Shown here: piece after piece, positions 1 through 8,695 of the stretch
Position numbering within the stretch: position 1 is the stretch's first letter
Layout: every line of letters starts with the position of its first letter
Origin: Glycomyces salinus
GTDB lineage: Bacteria > Actinomycetota > Actinomycetes > Mycobacteriales > Micromonosporaceae
Assembly: GCF_016428645.1 (NCBI RefSeq)
Contig: NZ_JAELXW010000026.1
Coordinates: 1-64,000, forward strand
DNA: 64,000 nucleotides
Reading direction: 5' to 3'
Translations under genes and position numbers: made by a program
The notes under the pieces: generated by a model
Databases searched by the model: none
The model's input: the letters and a program-made list of their open reading frames with translations, nothing else
Told to the model about the DNA's origin: nothing

Positions 1-750
1 GAGGCCGCCTGGGCCGCCGCACGCGCCGCCCGAGCCCAAGCGCGAGCCAGATTCACCGCCGAAGGGACCGGACCGGCGCCCGGCCTTGAAGATGAATCCG
101 CGTCGCCACTCGAACCCGCTTGCACCACCAGCGATCCGGGACCACCGCCCTTCTTAGGACGCCCGCTGCGGGAGGTACCCGCAGCGGGGGACCGCACACC
201 AGAGACTCCAGCCCGAACCCCACCGGAGGTCGGGCCCCCTGTCGCGCCCGGCCCCGACACACCAACCCCAGCCCCCGCGCACCTCGTTGTCGCCGCCCGA
301 TTGCACCCGGGCTCTTGCCTTAGCCACCCTGCCCTACCGACAGGGAGTGGGTAACCAATACCGCGCTCCAGCCCGAACCCCCAGAGCGGAGTCGGGCCCC
401 TCGTCATGCCAGATTCCGGCTACCGATCCCGAGCCGCCACCCACGGCTGGCCGTCGCTGAGCGGTTGGGCCTCGACCCGATTCGACCGAAAGACCGCACA
501 CCAAGCCCCGTCCGCCACACACTTCGCTGTCGCTGACCGGTTGAAGACTGACCCCATCGGACACCGCAGCCGAAGACCGAACCCGAATCACTTCCGGCCT
601 CGTGGTCGCATCTCGCCGGTGATGGAGTCGGTTCCTCTGGGGCGTCGACGCCGATCCGCTCGAGAGGGGTTGGGTACGGACCTTTGGGGCCCTCGAAAAT
701 CGAGTACCAATTGCCCCCACGGTGGAGGCGGCGCTTGGTGCTTACGTTAA
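1..750 (+). pseudogene. Decayed coding remnant, open at the left window edge
   Basis: The forward frame starting at base 1 is open to a TAA at 352-354 and then open again in the same frame to about 750. The first part is Ala/Arg-rich and then Pro-rich. The two open stretches carry similar peptides in the same frame (AHLVVAARL before the stop, THFAVADRL after it), so I read this as the decayed, repeat-bearing 3' end of a gene that begins outside the window. The product is not recognisable. The alternative is non-coding GC-rich DNA, which often stays open by chance. It lies beside a dead transposase, which fits an eroding accessory patch. Confidence 0.28.
257..547 (+). repeat. Three diverged copies of a short module
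   Basis: A module ending in TGTCGCTGACCGGTTG-like sequence occurs three times: at about 265-303, 432-466 and 507-543. The spacings are unequal (about 164 and 77 nt). The blocks near 207 and 366 that begin CTCCAGCCCGAACCCC also match, so a larger segment appears to have been duplicated. The copies differ at many positions, as expected for old duplications. All copies share one reading frame. Confidence 0.4.
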
Positions 751-779
751 GGGCCGGCGCTAGGGGCCGGCACTGGCGC

Positions 780-1440
780 CTGTTTGAGAAGCCACGGTTT
801 CCTGTCGAGGATCATCGCGACCTGGACGGTGGCCTCTTGCCGGAGGGCGAGATTGTCGTATCGGGTCGCGTCAGCCCGAATCGATTGAGCCGGTTGAAAT
901 AACGCTCAACGGTGTTTCGGTCCTCGTGGGCTTCGCGGTCGGATGTTGGGGGCATGCCACCGGCCGGGCCCTTCGCCTGTCCGTTCCGCCGCTGATCCTT
1001 TTTCTCGGGGATCACCGCCTGGATGCCGTGCCTGCTCAGGTAGGCGCGGTTCCGGCGGGAGTCACAGGCCCGATCGGCCATGGCCCTGCGAGGTCGAGTA
1101 CGGAGCCGACCCAGCCTGGGCCGGGGTACTCGTATTCGGTTCCAGCAGGGAACGGAACTGGGACTTTGCTGACATCCCCGGTCAAGCGGTCCGAGGCGCC
1201 GAGGAGGGTCATGAGCAGTATCAGCCAGATGCCCCCCAGTTGCCAAGTCCGGAAGAGCCAGTACACCGTCTCCCCGGGCTCGAATGCGGGCTCGGGAACG
1301 AACCGCCAGGGCTATCCGATGCGGACGCACCAGGCGATCCCGTCGAGCGGCACTCGCCGTGACCTGGCGACCGGCTGCCGGGTCGCCGCTGGCGTCGGGA
1401 TCCGCTCGCGCAGGCGCTTCCACTTCTAGTCGGTGAGCGC
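780..1440 (-). pseudogene. IS5-family transposase remnant
   Basis: Translated pieces on the minus strand line up in order with an IS5-type DDE transposase. They are an N-terminal LTDxKWKRLRERIP block at about 1430, a GETVYWLFRTWQLGGIW block at about 1265, then in another frame ADRACDSRRNRAYLSRHG and RNTVERYFNRL (about 900-1080), and finally in a third frame ATRYDNLAL and VQVAMIL. There are two in-frame stops in the N-terminal part, at least two frame changes, and the central part that should hold the first catalytic Asp is missing. The element cannot make an active transposase. I could not identify clear terminal inverted repeats. Confidence 0.75.
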
Positions 1441-1467
1441 TGCGTGAGCGGGTACCTCTGACACTTG

Positions 1468-1518
1468 GAGCCTCCAGTGTTCGGTTTCGTTGCAGCACAA
1501 AAAGCCAATTGGAGGCTC
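1468..1518 (-). terminator. Possible terminator after the P-loop kinase gene
   Basis: A 9-nt inverted repeat (GAGCCTCCA at 1468-1476, TGGAGGCTC at 1510-1518) begins 10 nt after the minus-strand stop at 1528. Inside it, read on the minus strand, a short AGCC/GGCT hairpin is followed by TTTTTG. Either could end transcription. It could instead be a relic of the neighbouring IS remnant. Confidence 0.35.
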
Positions 1519-1527
1519 TCCCGCTCG

Positions 1528-2115
1528 TCAGGCACGGCCCAGATCCAGTTCAGACACGACGGCCCGCTTCGCGGCCTCGGCCACGATCAGGTCGGCGGTG
1601 TCCTCGGGCCGCTGCTCACCGGAGTCGAGCCACCAGCCGAGGCCGCCCAACTCGCGCCGCTGATTCTGTGCGAGCGGAGCGAAGTCGTAGTCGACCCGAG
1701 TCTGGGGGTCGCGCGTCTCATTCCGATGCCGGGCGACCTCCAAAGGCGGGCAGAGGACCACGAGCATCAGCGGCCGCGTCTTCTGGCGCTGGGCGAAGAG
1801 CTCGAGCTCGGCGCGAGTCTCGATGATGTGGTCGACCACCGGGGTATAGCCCGCCTCGGCGAAGTTGTCGGCCGTCGAGCACACGTTGATCGTGCGCAAC
1901 TGCAGCTGGCGCTGCCCTTCGGGTCCGGGATTCCAGTTGCCGTCGGCATCGAGCATGTTCACCCAGCCGCTGACGAGCATCATCGCGAAGACGTCGCCGT
2001 CGAGGCGGGCGGCGCGGGGCAGGCGCTCGGCGACGAGCCGGGACACGGTCGTCTTCCCTGCGCCGGGTGTACCGGTGATGAGCAGGCAGCCGGGAAGGGT
2101 GTCTGTATCGGTCAC
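1528..2115 (-). CDS. P-loop kinase-like protein (AAA_18/zeta/CPT-like NTPase)
   Basis: 195 residues. The N-terminus carries a clear Walker A motif, GTPGAGKTT (residues 15-23), preceded by a hydrophobic strand, as in small-molecule kinases and phosphotransferases. Later Arg-rich stretches (RHRNETRD near residue 133) resemble the lid of such kinases. The substrate cannot be read from the sequence. GTG is used as start. GAGACT lies exactly six nt upstream, so the mRNA may be leaderless. The gene is monocistronic, with a decayed IS remnant downstream and a membrane protein gene upstream on the same strand. A chloramphenicol-phosphotransferase-like or nucleotide-kinase-like role is possible but unproven. 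Confidence 0.7.
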   Translation of the reverse strand: MTDTDTLPGCLLITGTPGAGKTTVSRLVAERLPRAARLDGDVFAMMLVSGWVNMLDADGNWNPGPEGQRQLQLRTINVCSTADNFAEAGYTPVVDHIIETRAELELFAQRQKTRPLMLVVLCPPLEVARHRNETRDPQTRVDYDFAPLAQNQRRELGGLGWWLDSGEQRPEDTADLIVAEAAKRAVVSELDLGRA

Positions 2116-2168
2116 TGCGACAGTCTCTTCGAACCGAGATGAATCCGCAAGCGGCTTCTAAACTGGTG

Positions 2169-2732
2169 CTAGGGGTTGATCCATTCGGCGATGTAGATCA
2201 GGCTCGCGGCCGACAGGCCCAGGACCGCCATGGTCACCACCGCCGCGGCCAAGAGGCGCAACGGCATCTGGGTCCAGTCCGGTCCGAGTTGGCGGCGCTG
2301 GACCGGCATGCTGCGGGAGGTCGTGATGTCCGGTTGAGCGGCCTGCTCGGCGGCGGGCGCCTCCGGCTCGGGCTCGGGTTTCGGCATGAAGCGGGGGAGC
2401 AGCTGCGTGTCGCCCTTGACGCCGAGCGGGTCCGGGGCCGCGGCGCGGTCGACCTGGACCGACACGGGGCCTACCGAGCCGCGCCGGCCGTTGCCGACGC
2501 GGATCTCCCCGGTCGCGTCCTGCCAGCCCTGCCGCAGGCTCGGATCGGGCCGGCCGTGCCGCCCCGCGGGCTCGACCGGTCCCGGACTCCGCCGCGCGTC
2601 CGGGTCCGCCTGGAGGTCGATCTGCACCGTGCCGAATTCGCCGGTGCCCTTGACCCCGTTGCCGACCTGCGGCAGCTCGTTCGTGGTCGGATGCGAAGGA
2701 TCGCCGTAACTGGGGCCCCACCCGTAGCTCAT
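2169..2732 (-). CDS. Hypothetical tail-anchored membrane protein
   Basis: 187 residues. The first 150 are hydrophilic, rich in Pro, Gly, Asp and Arg and probably disordered. A single hydrophobic segment (about residues 158-183, LLAAAVVTMAVLGLSAASLI) lies almost at the C-terminus, so the protein is probably tail-anchored with most of its mass in the cytoplasm. I recognise no domain. A same-length overlapping frame exists at 2158-2721 on the same strand, but it is the usual Arg/Gly-rich shadow. The gene starts only 3 nt after the DUF305 stop, so it is probably co-transcribed with the DUF3105-DUF305 pair. Confidence 0.6.
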   Translation of the reverse strand: MSYGWGPSYGDPSHPTTNELPQVGNGVKGTGEFGTVQIDLQADPDARRSPGPVEPAGRHGRPDPSLRQGWQDATGEIRVGNGRRGSVGPVSVQVDRAAAPDPLGVKGDTQLLPRFMPKPEPEPEAPAAEQAAQPDITTSRSMPVQRRQLGPDWTQMPLRLLAAAVVTMAVLGLSAASLIYIAEWINP

Positions 2733-2735
2733 CCG

Positions 2736-3353
2736 CTACTCCTCGACGCTCGACTCGATTCGATCAAGGTGCTCTTCCATATCCGCGATCTCGGTGCGCT
2801 GCACCTGCACCATCCGCGTGGCCGCGTCGACCACGGTCGGGTCGTCGCCGAGCTCGAGGTAGACCTCGGCCATCTCGATCCCGCCGATGTGGTGCTCGAT
2901 CATCATGTTCGCGAACATGATGTCCGCCTCGGTCCCGGTGAGCGTCTTGAACTCGTTCATCTCCTCGAGGGTCGCCATGCCGGCCATGAGACCGTCGCCC
3001 TCGAGGATGTCGGCGGCGTGGTCCTCGTCGGCCCAGCCCATCAGGTCGCCGGTGGTCATCTGGACGTCCCAGCGCACCAGCCACGAGCGCATCATCCCGA
3101 TCTCGGCGCTCTGGGCCGTGGCGATGTCGTAGGCGATCGCGCGCATCGCCTCGTCCTGGCCGTTCTGCCACTCGTACATGGCCATCTCGACGGCCTGCTG
3201 GTGGTGGGTCTGCATGTCGCGAGCGAACCCGGCCTCGGGGGAGTCGTCCCCCGGGGTGGCCGAACCGGCCACCCAGCCGATCGCGACTCCTCCTGCGAGC
3301 ATGAGCACCGCCGCGACCGCGATCAGCACGGCCGGCCTGCGCCACAGGTTCAT
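2736..3353 (-). CDS. DUF305 family ferritin-like exported protein
   Basis: 205 residues: an N-terminal membrane anchor or signal sequence (about 7-32), then a helical domain with two His/Met-rich repeats, MQTHHQQAVEMAM and MIEHHIGGIEMAE. These are the hallmark of DUF305, a ferritin-like four-helix fold often found near copper genes in bacteria. The His and Met residues suggest metal binding outside the membrane, which is inference. It follows the DUF3105 gene after 5 nt on the same strand, a common actinobacterial pairing. No metal-transport gene is adjacent, so a copper role is suggested only by the family. Confidence 0.88.
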   Translation of the reverse strand: MNLWRRPAVLIAVAAVLMLAGGVAIGWVAGSATPGDDSPEAGFARDMQTHHQQAVEMAMYEWQNGQDEAMRAIAYDIATAQSAEIGMMRSWLVRWDVQMTTGDLMGWADEDHAADILEGDGLMAGMATLEEMNEFKTLTGTEADIMFANMMIEHHIGGIEMAEVYLELGDDPTVVDAATRMVQVQRTEIADMEEHLDRIESSVEE

Positions 3354-3358
3354 TCGGT

Positions 3359-4123
3359 CTACCCTCCGGTGGGGGCGGTGTCAGCGGTGGTGGTCGAGAC
3401 GCCGCCGGAGCAGGTCGCGTTCATCTCGGCCAGGTTGTCGCTGTTCTGGATCGCGAAGTTCAGGTACTCGTCGATCGTAGAGTCCGAAGGGTCGTCGGTC
3501 TGGTATTGAGTGCCCCACGCCTGGAGGGAAACGGCGGAACTCTGACCGGGATAGGGGCTCATGAAGCTGTAGTCGCGGCCCTCGATCTTGTCGCTCAGCG
3601 ACGCGATCTCGTCCTCGCTGAGCGCCTCGGGGTCGTAGGTCAGCCAGACTGCGCCGTGCTCGAGGGAGTGGACGGCGTTGCCGTTCTCGACCGGGGCGTC
3701 GTAGACGATTCCGGTGCACGTCTGCCACTGGCTCAGGTGGTTCCCGCCGGCCGGGGGGTCGAGGTCGTAGGTCGGCATGGTGCCGTCCCAGTCCTCGGCG
3801 GCGTCGACGTGGTTCTGCTCCACGACCCAGGGGCTGTCCAGGTCCTCCTCGGTGACCTCGCCGTCGGAGATGGCGGTCTGGACTTCCTGGTAGCTCCCGT
3901 AGGGCTCGTAGAAGCTGGTGATGCCCGACGGCGGCTGGCCGCGGTCCCACACGACGAACGCGGCGGCCCCGATCAGCCCGAGGGCGACCACGCCGACGAC
4001 GGAGAAGGTGATGATCATGCCCCAGGGCTTGGGCTGCTTGACCTGGACCGCGCGAGTCGTGCGGCCCGAGTTCTGCCGGTCCTTGAACGCCTTCGGCTGC
4101 TGCTTTTTCTTCTTCGATGACAT
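3359..4123 (-). CDS. DUF3105 membrane-anchored extracytoplasmic protein
   Basis: 254 residues. A Lys-rich N-terminus (KKKKQQPKAF) precedes one transmembrane helix (about 34-58). The extracytoplasmic domain has the DUF3105 signature: PPAGGNHLSQWQTCTGIVYD followed by AVHSLEHGAVWLTY, with conserved His and Cys residues. The C-terminus is Thr/Gly-rich. The function of the family is unknown. The conserved His residues and pairing with DUF305 make metal handling or an envelope role possible. It is the first gene of the three-gene minus-strand operon. TATCCG lies six nt before the ATG, a weak candidate for a leaderless promoter. Confidence 0.88.
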   Translation of the reverse strand: MSSKKKKQQPKAFKDRQNSGRTTRAVQVKQPKPWGMIITFSVVGVVALGLIGAAAFVVWDRGQPPSGITSFYEPYGSYQEVQTAISDGEVTEEDLDSPWVVEQNHVDAAEDWDGTMPTYDLDPPAGGNHLSQWQTCTGIVYDAPVENGNAVHSLEHGAVWLTYDPEALSEDEIASLSDKIEGRDYSFMSPYPGQSSAVSLQAWGTQYQTDDPSDSTIDEYLNFAIQNSDNLAEMNATCSGGVSTTTADTAPTGG

Positions 4124-4314
4124 GTCGCGCGGATAGCCTTATTCGTCGAGTGCGGGATGGACGGGCGGATTGCCGGGTTCGACCCAGTGAATCTCACTCG
4201 CGTACGTCACCATACCCCGTCGCCCTCAGACGCCTACGGCCAGAGAGCTCCGGATCACGCCGCCCGGCGGGCCACACCAGCGTTTATCACTCGCAGGTGC
4301 GAAAGCGCGGCGTC

Positions 4315-4320
4315 TACGAT
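4315..4320 (+). promoter_or_regulatory. -10-like element for leaderless argS
   Basis: TACGAT ends six nt before the GTG at 4327, so transcription should begin at or next to the start codon. No good -35 is seen at the usual distance and there is no ribosome binding site. This position also decides the start of argS. Confidence 0.55.
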
Positions 4321-4326
4321 TGGCGG

Positions 4327-5976
4327 GTGACTCCTGAGACGCTCGCAGAGAAAGTGCTGTCCGCAACGCGCGCCGCATTCGAGGCCCTCGACCTCGACAC
4401 AGCCGCCCTGCCCCCGCAGGCGACCTTGGAGCGACCCAGGAACCCCGAGCACGGGGACTACGCCTCCACGATCGCGCTCCAGGTGGCCAAGAAGGCCGGC
4501 ACCAACCCGCGCACGCTCGCCCAGGAGATCGCCGGCGCCCTCGGCGAGGCCGAAGGCGTCGCCAAGGTCGACATCGCCGGGCCGGGCTTCCTCAACATCA
4601 CCGTCGAGGCCGCCGCCGCCGGGCAGATCGCCCAGCGGATCGTGGCCGCCGGGACCACCTACGGCTACAACGAGTCGATGGAGGGCCAGGAGGTGAACCT
4701 CGAGTTCGTCTCGGCCAACCCGACCGGCCCGATACACGCCGGCGGCACCCGCTGGGCCGCCATCGGCGACGCCCTCGCCCGCGTCATGCGCGCCTCGGGC
4801 GCGAAGGTCACCTCCGAGTACTACGTCAACGACGCCGGCGCCCAGGTCGACAACTTCGCCGCCTCCCTGCTCGCCCGCGCCAAGGGCGAGGCGGTCCCTG
4901 AGAACGGCTACGTGGGCGCCTACGTCGACGAGATCGCGGCCCGCGTCATCGAGCGGCACCCGGACTCGCTCGACGCCGAGGACCCGTTCGGGATCTTCCG
5001 GACCGAGGGCCTCCGGCTCATGCTCGAGGAGATCAAGGGCACGCTCACCGACTTCGGCACCCACTTCGACGTGTACTTCAGCGAGCAGGACCTGCACAGC
5101 AGCGGCGAGCTCGACGCCGCCGTCGACCGGCTCTCCCAGCTCGGCCACGTCTACGAGGCCGAGGACGCCGTCTGGCTGCGCACGACCGAGTTCGGCGACG
5201 ACCGCGATCGGGTGCTCAAACGGCGTGACGGCGCCTGGACCTACTTCGCCTCCGACTGCGCCTATTACCTGAACAAGCGCCAGCGCGGCTTCGACAAGCT
5301 CGTGCTCATGCTCGGCGCCGACCACCACGGCTACGTGGGCCGCATGCAGGCGATCAGCCAGGCGTACGGGGACGAGCCGGGCACGCTGGAGATCCTCATC
5401 GGCCAGTTCGTGAACCTGATGCGCGACGGCGAGCCGATCCGTCTGTCCAAGCGGGCCGGGAACGTGGTCACGCTCAACGACGTGGTCGACGCGATCGGCG
5501 TCGACGCCACCCGCTACGCGCTCACCCGCTACTCGGCCGACAGCCCGATCGACCTCGACATCGACCTGTGGACCAAGCACGGCAACGACAACCCGGTCTA
5601 CTACGTGCAGTACGCGCACGCCCGCATCGCCGGAGTCCTGCGCAACGCCGCCGAACTGGGCATCGACAAGGGCGAGCAGTACGACGCCGCGCTCCTGTCG
5701 CACCCGAGGGAAGGCGACCTGCTCAAGGCACTCGCCGAGTTCCCGGCGACCGTCGCCGCCGCCGCCGAGCTGCGCGAACCGCACCGCGTCGCCCGCTACG
5801 CCGAGGACCTGGCCGCGTCCTACCACCGCTTCTACAACGATTGCCGCGTCCTGCCCTACCCCGGCGAGGAGATGACCGACACCGGCCGGGCCCGCCTGTG
5901 GCTGGTCGAGGCCACCCGCGTCGTCCTCGCCAACGCGCTCGGCATGCTCGGCGTCGCGGCCCCGGAGCGGATGTAA
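4327..5976 (+). CDS. argS: Arginine--tRNA ligase
   Basis: 549 residues, the usual ArgS length. It charges tRNA-Arg in the cytoplasm using ATP. Visible signatures are the N-terminal Add-1 domain, the HIGH-type motif in NPTGPIHAGG, the KMSKS-equivalent IRLSKRAGN, and a C-terminal DALR anticodon-binding domain. The frame is open for 70 codons upstream, but the GTG at 4327 gives the normal N-terminus (TPETLAEKVLSATRAAF) and has a -10-like TACGAT six nt before it. The stop overlaps the ATG of lysA in TAATG, so the two are translationally coupled. It heads the argS-lysA-hom-thrC-thrB block. Confidence 0.97.
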   Translation: MTPETLAEKVLSATRAAFEALDLDTAALPPQATLERPRNPEHGDYASTIALQVAKKAGTNPRTLAQEIAGALGEAEGVAKVDIAGPGFLNITVEAAAAGQIAQRIVAAGTTYGYNESMEGQEVNLEFVSANPTGPIHAGGTRWAAIGDALARVMRASGAKVTSEYYVNDAGAQVDNFAASLLARAKGEAVPENGYVGAYVDEIAARVIERHPDSLDAEDPFGIFRTEGLRLMLEEIKGTLTDFGTHFDVYFSEQDLHSSGELDAAVDRLSQLGHVYEAEDAVWLRTTEFGDDRDRVLKRRDGAWTYFASDCAYYLNKRQRGFDKLVLMLGADHHGYVGRMQAISQAYGDEPGTLEILIGQFVNLMRDGEPIRLSKRAGNVVTLNDVVDAIGVDATRYALTRYSADSPIDLDIDLWTKHGNDNPVYYVQYAHARIAGVLRNAAELGIDKGEQYDAALLSHPREGDLLKALAEFPATVAAAAELREPHRVARYAEDLAASYHRFYNDCRVLPYPGEEMTDTGRARLWLVEATRVVLANALGMLGVAAPERM

Positions 5977-7373
5977 TGCACATTCACGAAGCCGGTGCCA
6001 TGCACGGCGACTTCGCCTCCCTGCGCCCCGGCTGGCTGGGCGTGCCCGACGACGTCAACGCCCTGCTCCCGCGGCTGTGGGCCAACAACGTCGCCCGCTC
6101 CGACGACGGCGTGGTCCGCCTCGGCGGCCTGTCGGTCGCCGACCTGGCCGAGGAGTTCGGCACCCCCGCCTACGTCCTCGACGAGGACGACTTCCGCGCC
6201 CGCTGCCGCGCCTGGGCCGAGGCGTTCGACGGCGCCGACGTGTTCTACGCCGCCAAGGCATTCTGCTCCAAGGCGGTGCTCCGCGCCGCCGTCGAGGAGG
6301 GCCTGAACGTCGACGTTTGCACCGCCGGGGAGCTGGCCGTGGCCCTGGCCGCCGGGATCGAGCCCTACCGCCTCGGCTACCACGGCAACAACAAGTCCCC
6401 GGCCGAGCTGCGCCAGGCCATCGAGCTGCGCGTCGGCCGCATCGTCGCCGACTCCTACACCGAGATCGAGCGCATCGCCTCGATCGGCGCCGAACTCGGC
6501 ATCCGGCCGCACGTGATGGTCCGCGTCAACGTCGGCGTCGAGGCCCACACGCACGAGTACATCGCCACCGCCCACGAGGACCAGAAGTTCGGGTTCTCAC
6601 TGGCCGACGGCGACGCCTACGAGGCCGCCGGCCGCGTGGCCGCCTCCGAGCACATGTACCTGGCCGGGCTGCACTCCCACATCGGCTCCCAGATCTTCGA
6701 CACCTCCGCCTTCGAGGTCTCGGCCGCTCGCCTGGTGCGACTGTTCGCCAGGCTCCAGGAAGAGATCGACGAGCCCATGGCCGACCTCGACCTCGGCGGC
6801 GGCTTCGGCATGCCCTACACCAGCCAGGACGACCCGCAGCCCCCCGTCGACATCGCCGCCTCCCTGGGCAAGATCGTCCAGACCGAGTGCGCCGCGGCCG
6901 GGATCGGCGCCCCGCGCCTGTCGATCGAGCCCGGCCGCACCCTGATCGGCCCGGCCGTGTTCACCCTCTACGAGGTCGGCACGGTCAAGCCCGTGAAGCT
7001 GTCGGCGGGCGCCTCGCGCCTGTACGTCTCGGTCGACGGCGGCATGAGCGACAACATCCGACCCGCGCTCTACGACGCCTCCTACTCGGCGACGGTCGCC
7101 TCGCGCTCCTCCGAGGCGGCCCCGGCTCTGGCCCGAGTAGTGGGAAAGCATTGCGAAGCGGGCGACATTGTTGTTAAAGATGAGTTCCTACCCGCCGACG
7201 TCGCTCCGGGCGATCTGCTCGCCGTGCCGGGAACCGGCGCCTACTGCCGGTCCATGGGCTCGAACTACAACCACGTGCCCCGCCCGCCCGTCGTGGCGGT
7301 CCGCGGCGGACAGGCCCGCGTGATCCTCGCCCGCGAGACGGTCGACGACCTGCTGCGCCTCGACGTCGGATAG
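5976..7373 (+). CDS. lysA: Diaminopimelate decarboxylase
   Basis: 465 residues. PLP enzyme that removes the D-carboxylate of meso-diaminopimelate to make L-lysine, the last step of lysine synthesis. The PLP lysine is K94 in VFYAAKAFCSKAV. The glycine-rich phosphate loop is GGGFGMPY. The later HCEAGD segment supplies the dimer active-site Cys typical of DapDC. The barrel and C-terminal beta-domain are complete. The chosen ATG overlaps the argS stop. A second ATG 24 nt inside is possible but less likely given the coupling. hom follows after 38 nt with its own ribosome binding site. Confidence 0.97.
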   Translation: MHIHEAGAMHGDFASLRPGWLGVPDDVNALLPRLWANNVARSDDGVVRLGGLSVADLAEEFGTPAYVLDEDDFRARCRAWAEAFDGADVFYAAKAFCSKAVLRAAVEEGLNVDVCTAGELAVALAAGIEPYRLGYHGNNKSPAELRQAIELRVGRIVADSYTEIERIASIGAELGIRPHVMVRVNVGVEAHTHEYIATAHEDQKFGFSLADGDAYEAAGRVAASEHMYLAGLHSHIGSQIFDTSAFEVSAARLVRLFARLQEEIDEPMADLDLGGGFGMPYTSQDDPQPPVDIAASLGKIVQTECAAAGIGAPRLSIEPGRTLIGPAVFTLYEVGTVKPVKLSAGASRLYVSVDGGMSDNIRPALYDASYSATVASRSSEAAPALARVVGKHCEAGDIVVKDEFLPADVAPGDLLAVPGTGAYCRSMGSNYNHVPRPPVVAVRGGQARVILARETVDDLLRLDVG

Positions 7374-7411
7374 CACCAGTCACCTGCACTGAACTCGGAA
7401 GGTAACCAGCG

Positions 7412-8689
7412 ATGAAACTCGCGCTACTCGGATGCGGCACCGTCGGCAGTGAAGTCGTGCGCCTCATGCGAACGCGCGGGGAAGAGCTGGCCGCCCGAGT
7501 AGGGGAGCCGGTCGAGATCGCCGGCATCGCCGTCAGACGGGCCGGGAGGGACCGCTCGCACCTGCCGGTCGACCCCTCGATCTTCACCACCGACGCGTTC
7601 GGCCTGATCAAACGCGACGACGTCGACATCGTCGTGGAGGTCGCCGGCGGCATCGAACCGGCCCGCAGCTGGATCCTCACCGCCCTCGGCGAGGGCAAGT
7701 CCGTGGTCACCGGCAACAAGGCCCTGTTGGCCGAGGACATGCCCGCGCTCGCGGCAGCGGCCAAGGCCGGCGGCGCGGACCTGTACTACGAGGCCGCCGC
7801 CGCGGCGGCAATCCCGCTGATGCGCCCGCTGCGCGAATCGCTGCACGGCGACACCATCAACCAGGTGCTCGGCATCGTCAACGGGACTACGAACTACATC
7901 CTCAGCCAGATGTCCCAGACAGGCGCCAGCTTCGGGGAGGCCTTGGCCGAGGCCACCGAGCTGGGCTACGCCGAGGCCGACCCGACCGCCGACATCGACG
8001 GCTACGACGCAGCGGCCAAGGCCGCGCTGATCGCTTCGCTGGCCTTCCACACTCACGTCGACCTCGGCGAGGTCCACCGGGAGGGCATCACGCAGGTCAG
8101 CCAGGCCGACATCGCCTCGGCCGCCACCGAAGGCCGCGTGGTGAAGTCCCTGTGCATCGCCACCCGCGAAGAGGACGGCGTCTCGGTGCGCGTCCACCCG
8201 GCGATGATCCCGGCGACCCATCCGCTGGCCAACGTCCACGGCGCCTACAACGCCGTCTTCGTCGAGGCCGAAGCGGCCGGGCGGCTCATGTTCTACGGCG
8301 CCGGTGCCGGAGGCACGGAATCGGCCTCGGCCGTGCTCGGCGATATCGTGGCCGTGGCGCGCAACAAGCGCGGCGGCATGACGGCGTTCCGGCCCGAGGC
8401 CGCCTACTCGGACCTACCGGTGAAACCCATCGGCGAGGCCCGCACCCGCTACCACGTCAGTCTCGACGTCGATGACGAGCCCGGCGTGCTCGCCCGCGTG
8501 GCGGCCACATTCGCCCACAACGGGGTCAGCCTCGCTACAGTCCATCAGTCCGGGCGGGGCGACGAAGCCCAGCTCGTAGTCGTCACCCACAGCGCCGCCG
8601 ACCAGCAGTTGGCGGACACCGTAGAGGAACTCTCGAAGTTGGCCTCGGTCTTCAATGTCACCAGCGTCATGCGCGTCGAAGGAGAATAG
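7412..8689 (+). CDS. hom: Homoserine dehydrogenase with ACT domain
   Basis: 425 residues. It reduces aspartate semialdehyde to homoserine, the branch point to threonine and methionine. The N-terminal Rossmann motif GCGTVGSEVV (7-16), the catalytic/dimerisation middle with IVNGTTNYILSQM, and a C-terminal ACT domain (about 350-425, beginning YHVSLDVDDEPGVLARV) are all present. The ACT domain suggests feedback control by threonine, as in actinobacterial homologues. GGAAGG about 10 nt before the ATG is a good ribosome binding site. thrC begins 6 nt after the stop. Confidence 0.97.
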   Translation: MKLALLGCGTVGSEVVRLMRTRGEELAARVGEPVEIAGIAVRRAGRDRSHLPVDPSIFTTDAFGLIKRDDVDIVVEVAGGIEPARSWILTALGEGKSVVTGNKALLAEDMPALAAAAKAGGADLYYEAAAAAAIPLMRPLRESLHGDTINQVLGIVNGTTNYILSQMSQTGASFGEALAEATELGYAEADPTADIDGYDAAAKAALIASLAFHTHVDLGEVHREGITQVSQADIASAATEGRVVKSLCIATREEDGVSVRVHPAMIPATHPLANVHGAYNAVFVEAEAAGRLMFYGAGAGGTESASAVLGDIVAVARNKRGGMTAFRPEAAYSDLPVKPIGEARTRYHVSLDVDDEPGVLARVAATFAHNGVSLATVHQSGRGDEAQLVVVTHSAADQQLADTVEELSKLASVFNVTSVMRVEGE

Positions 8690-8695
8690 GACATA

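Noticed and set aside
2158-2721. Alternative 187-codon frame overlapping the tail-anchored protein
   Set aside because: Arg/Gly/Ala-rich and lacks the transmembrane segment; the overlapping frame has better protein features.
4255-5826. 523-codon antisense frame over argS
   Set aside because: Shadow of argS with Val/Gly/Asp-rich low-information sequence.
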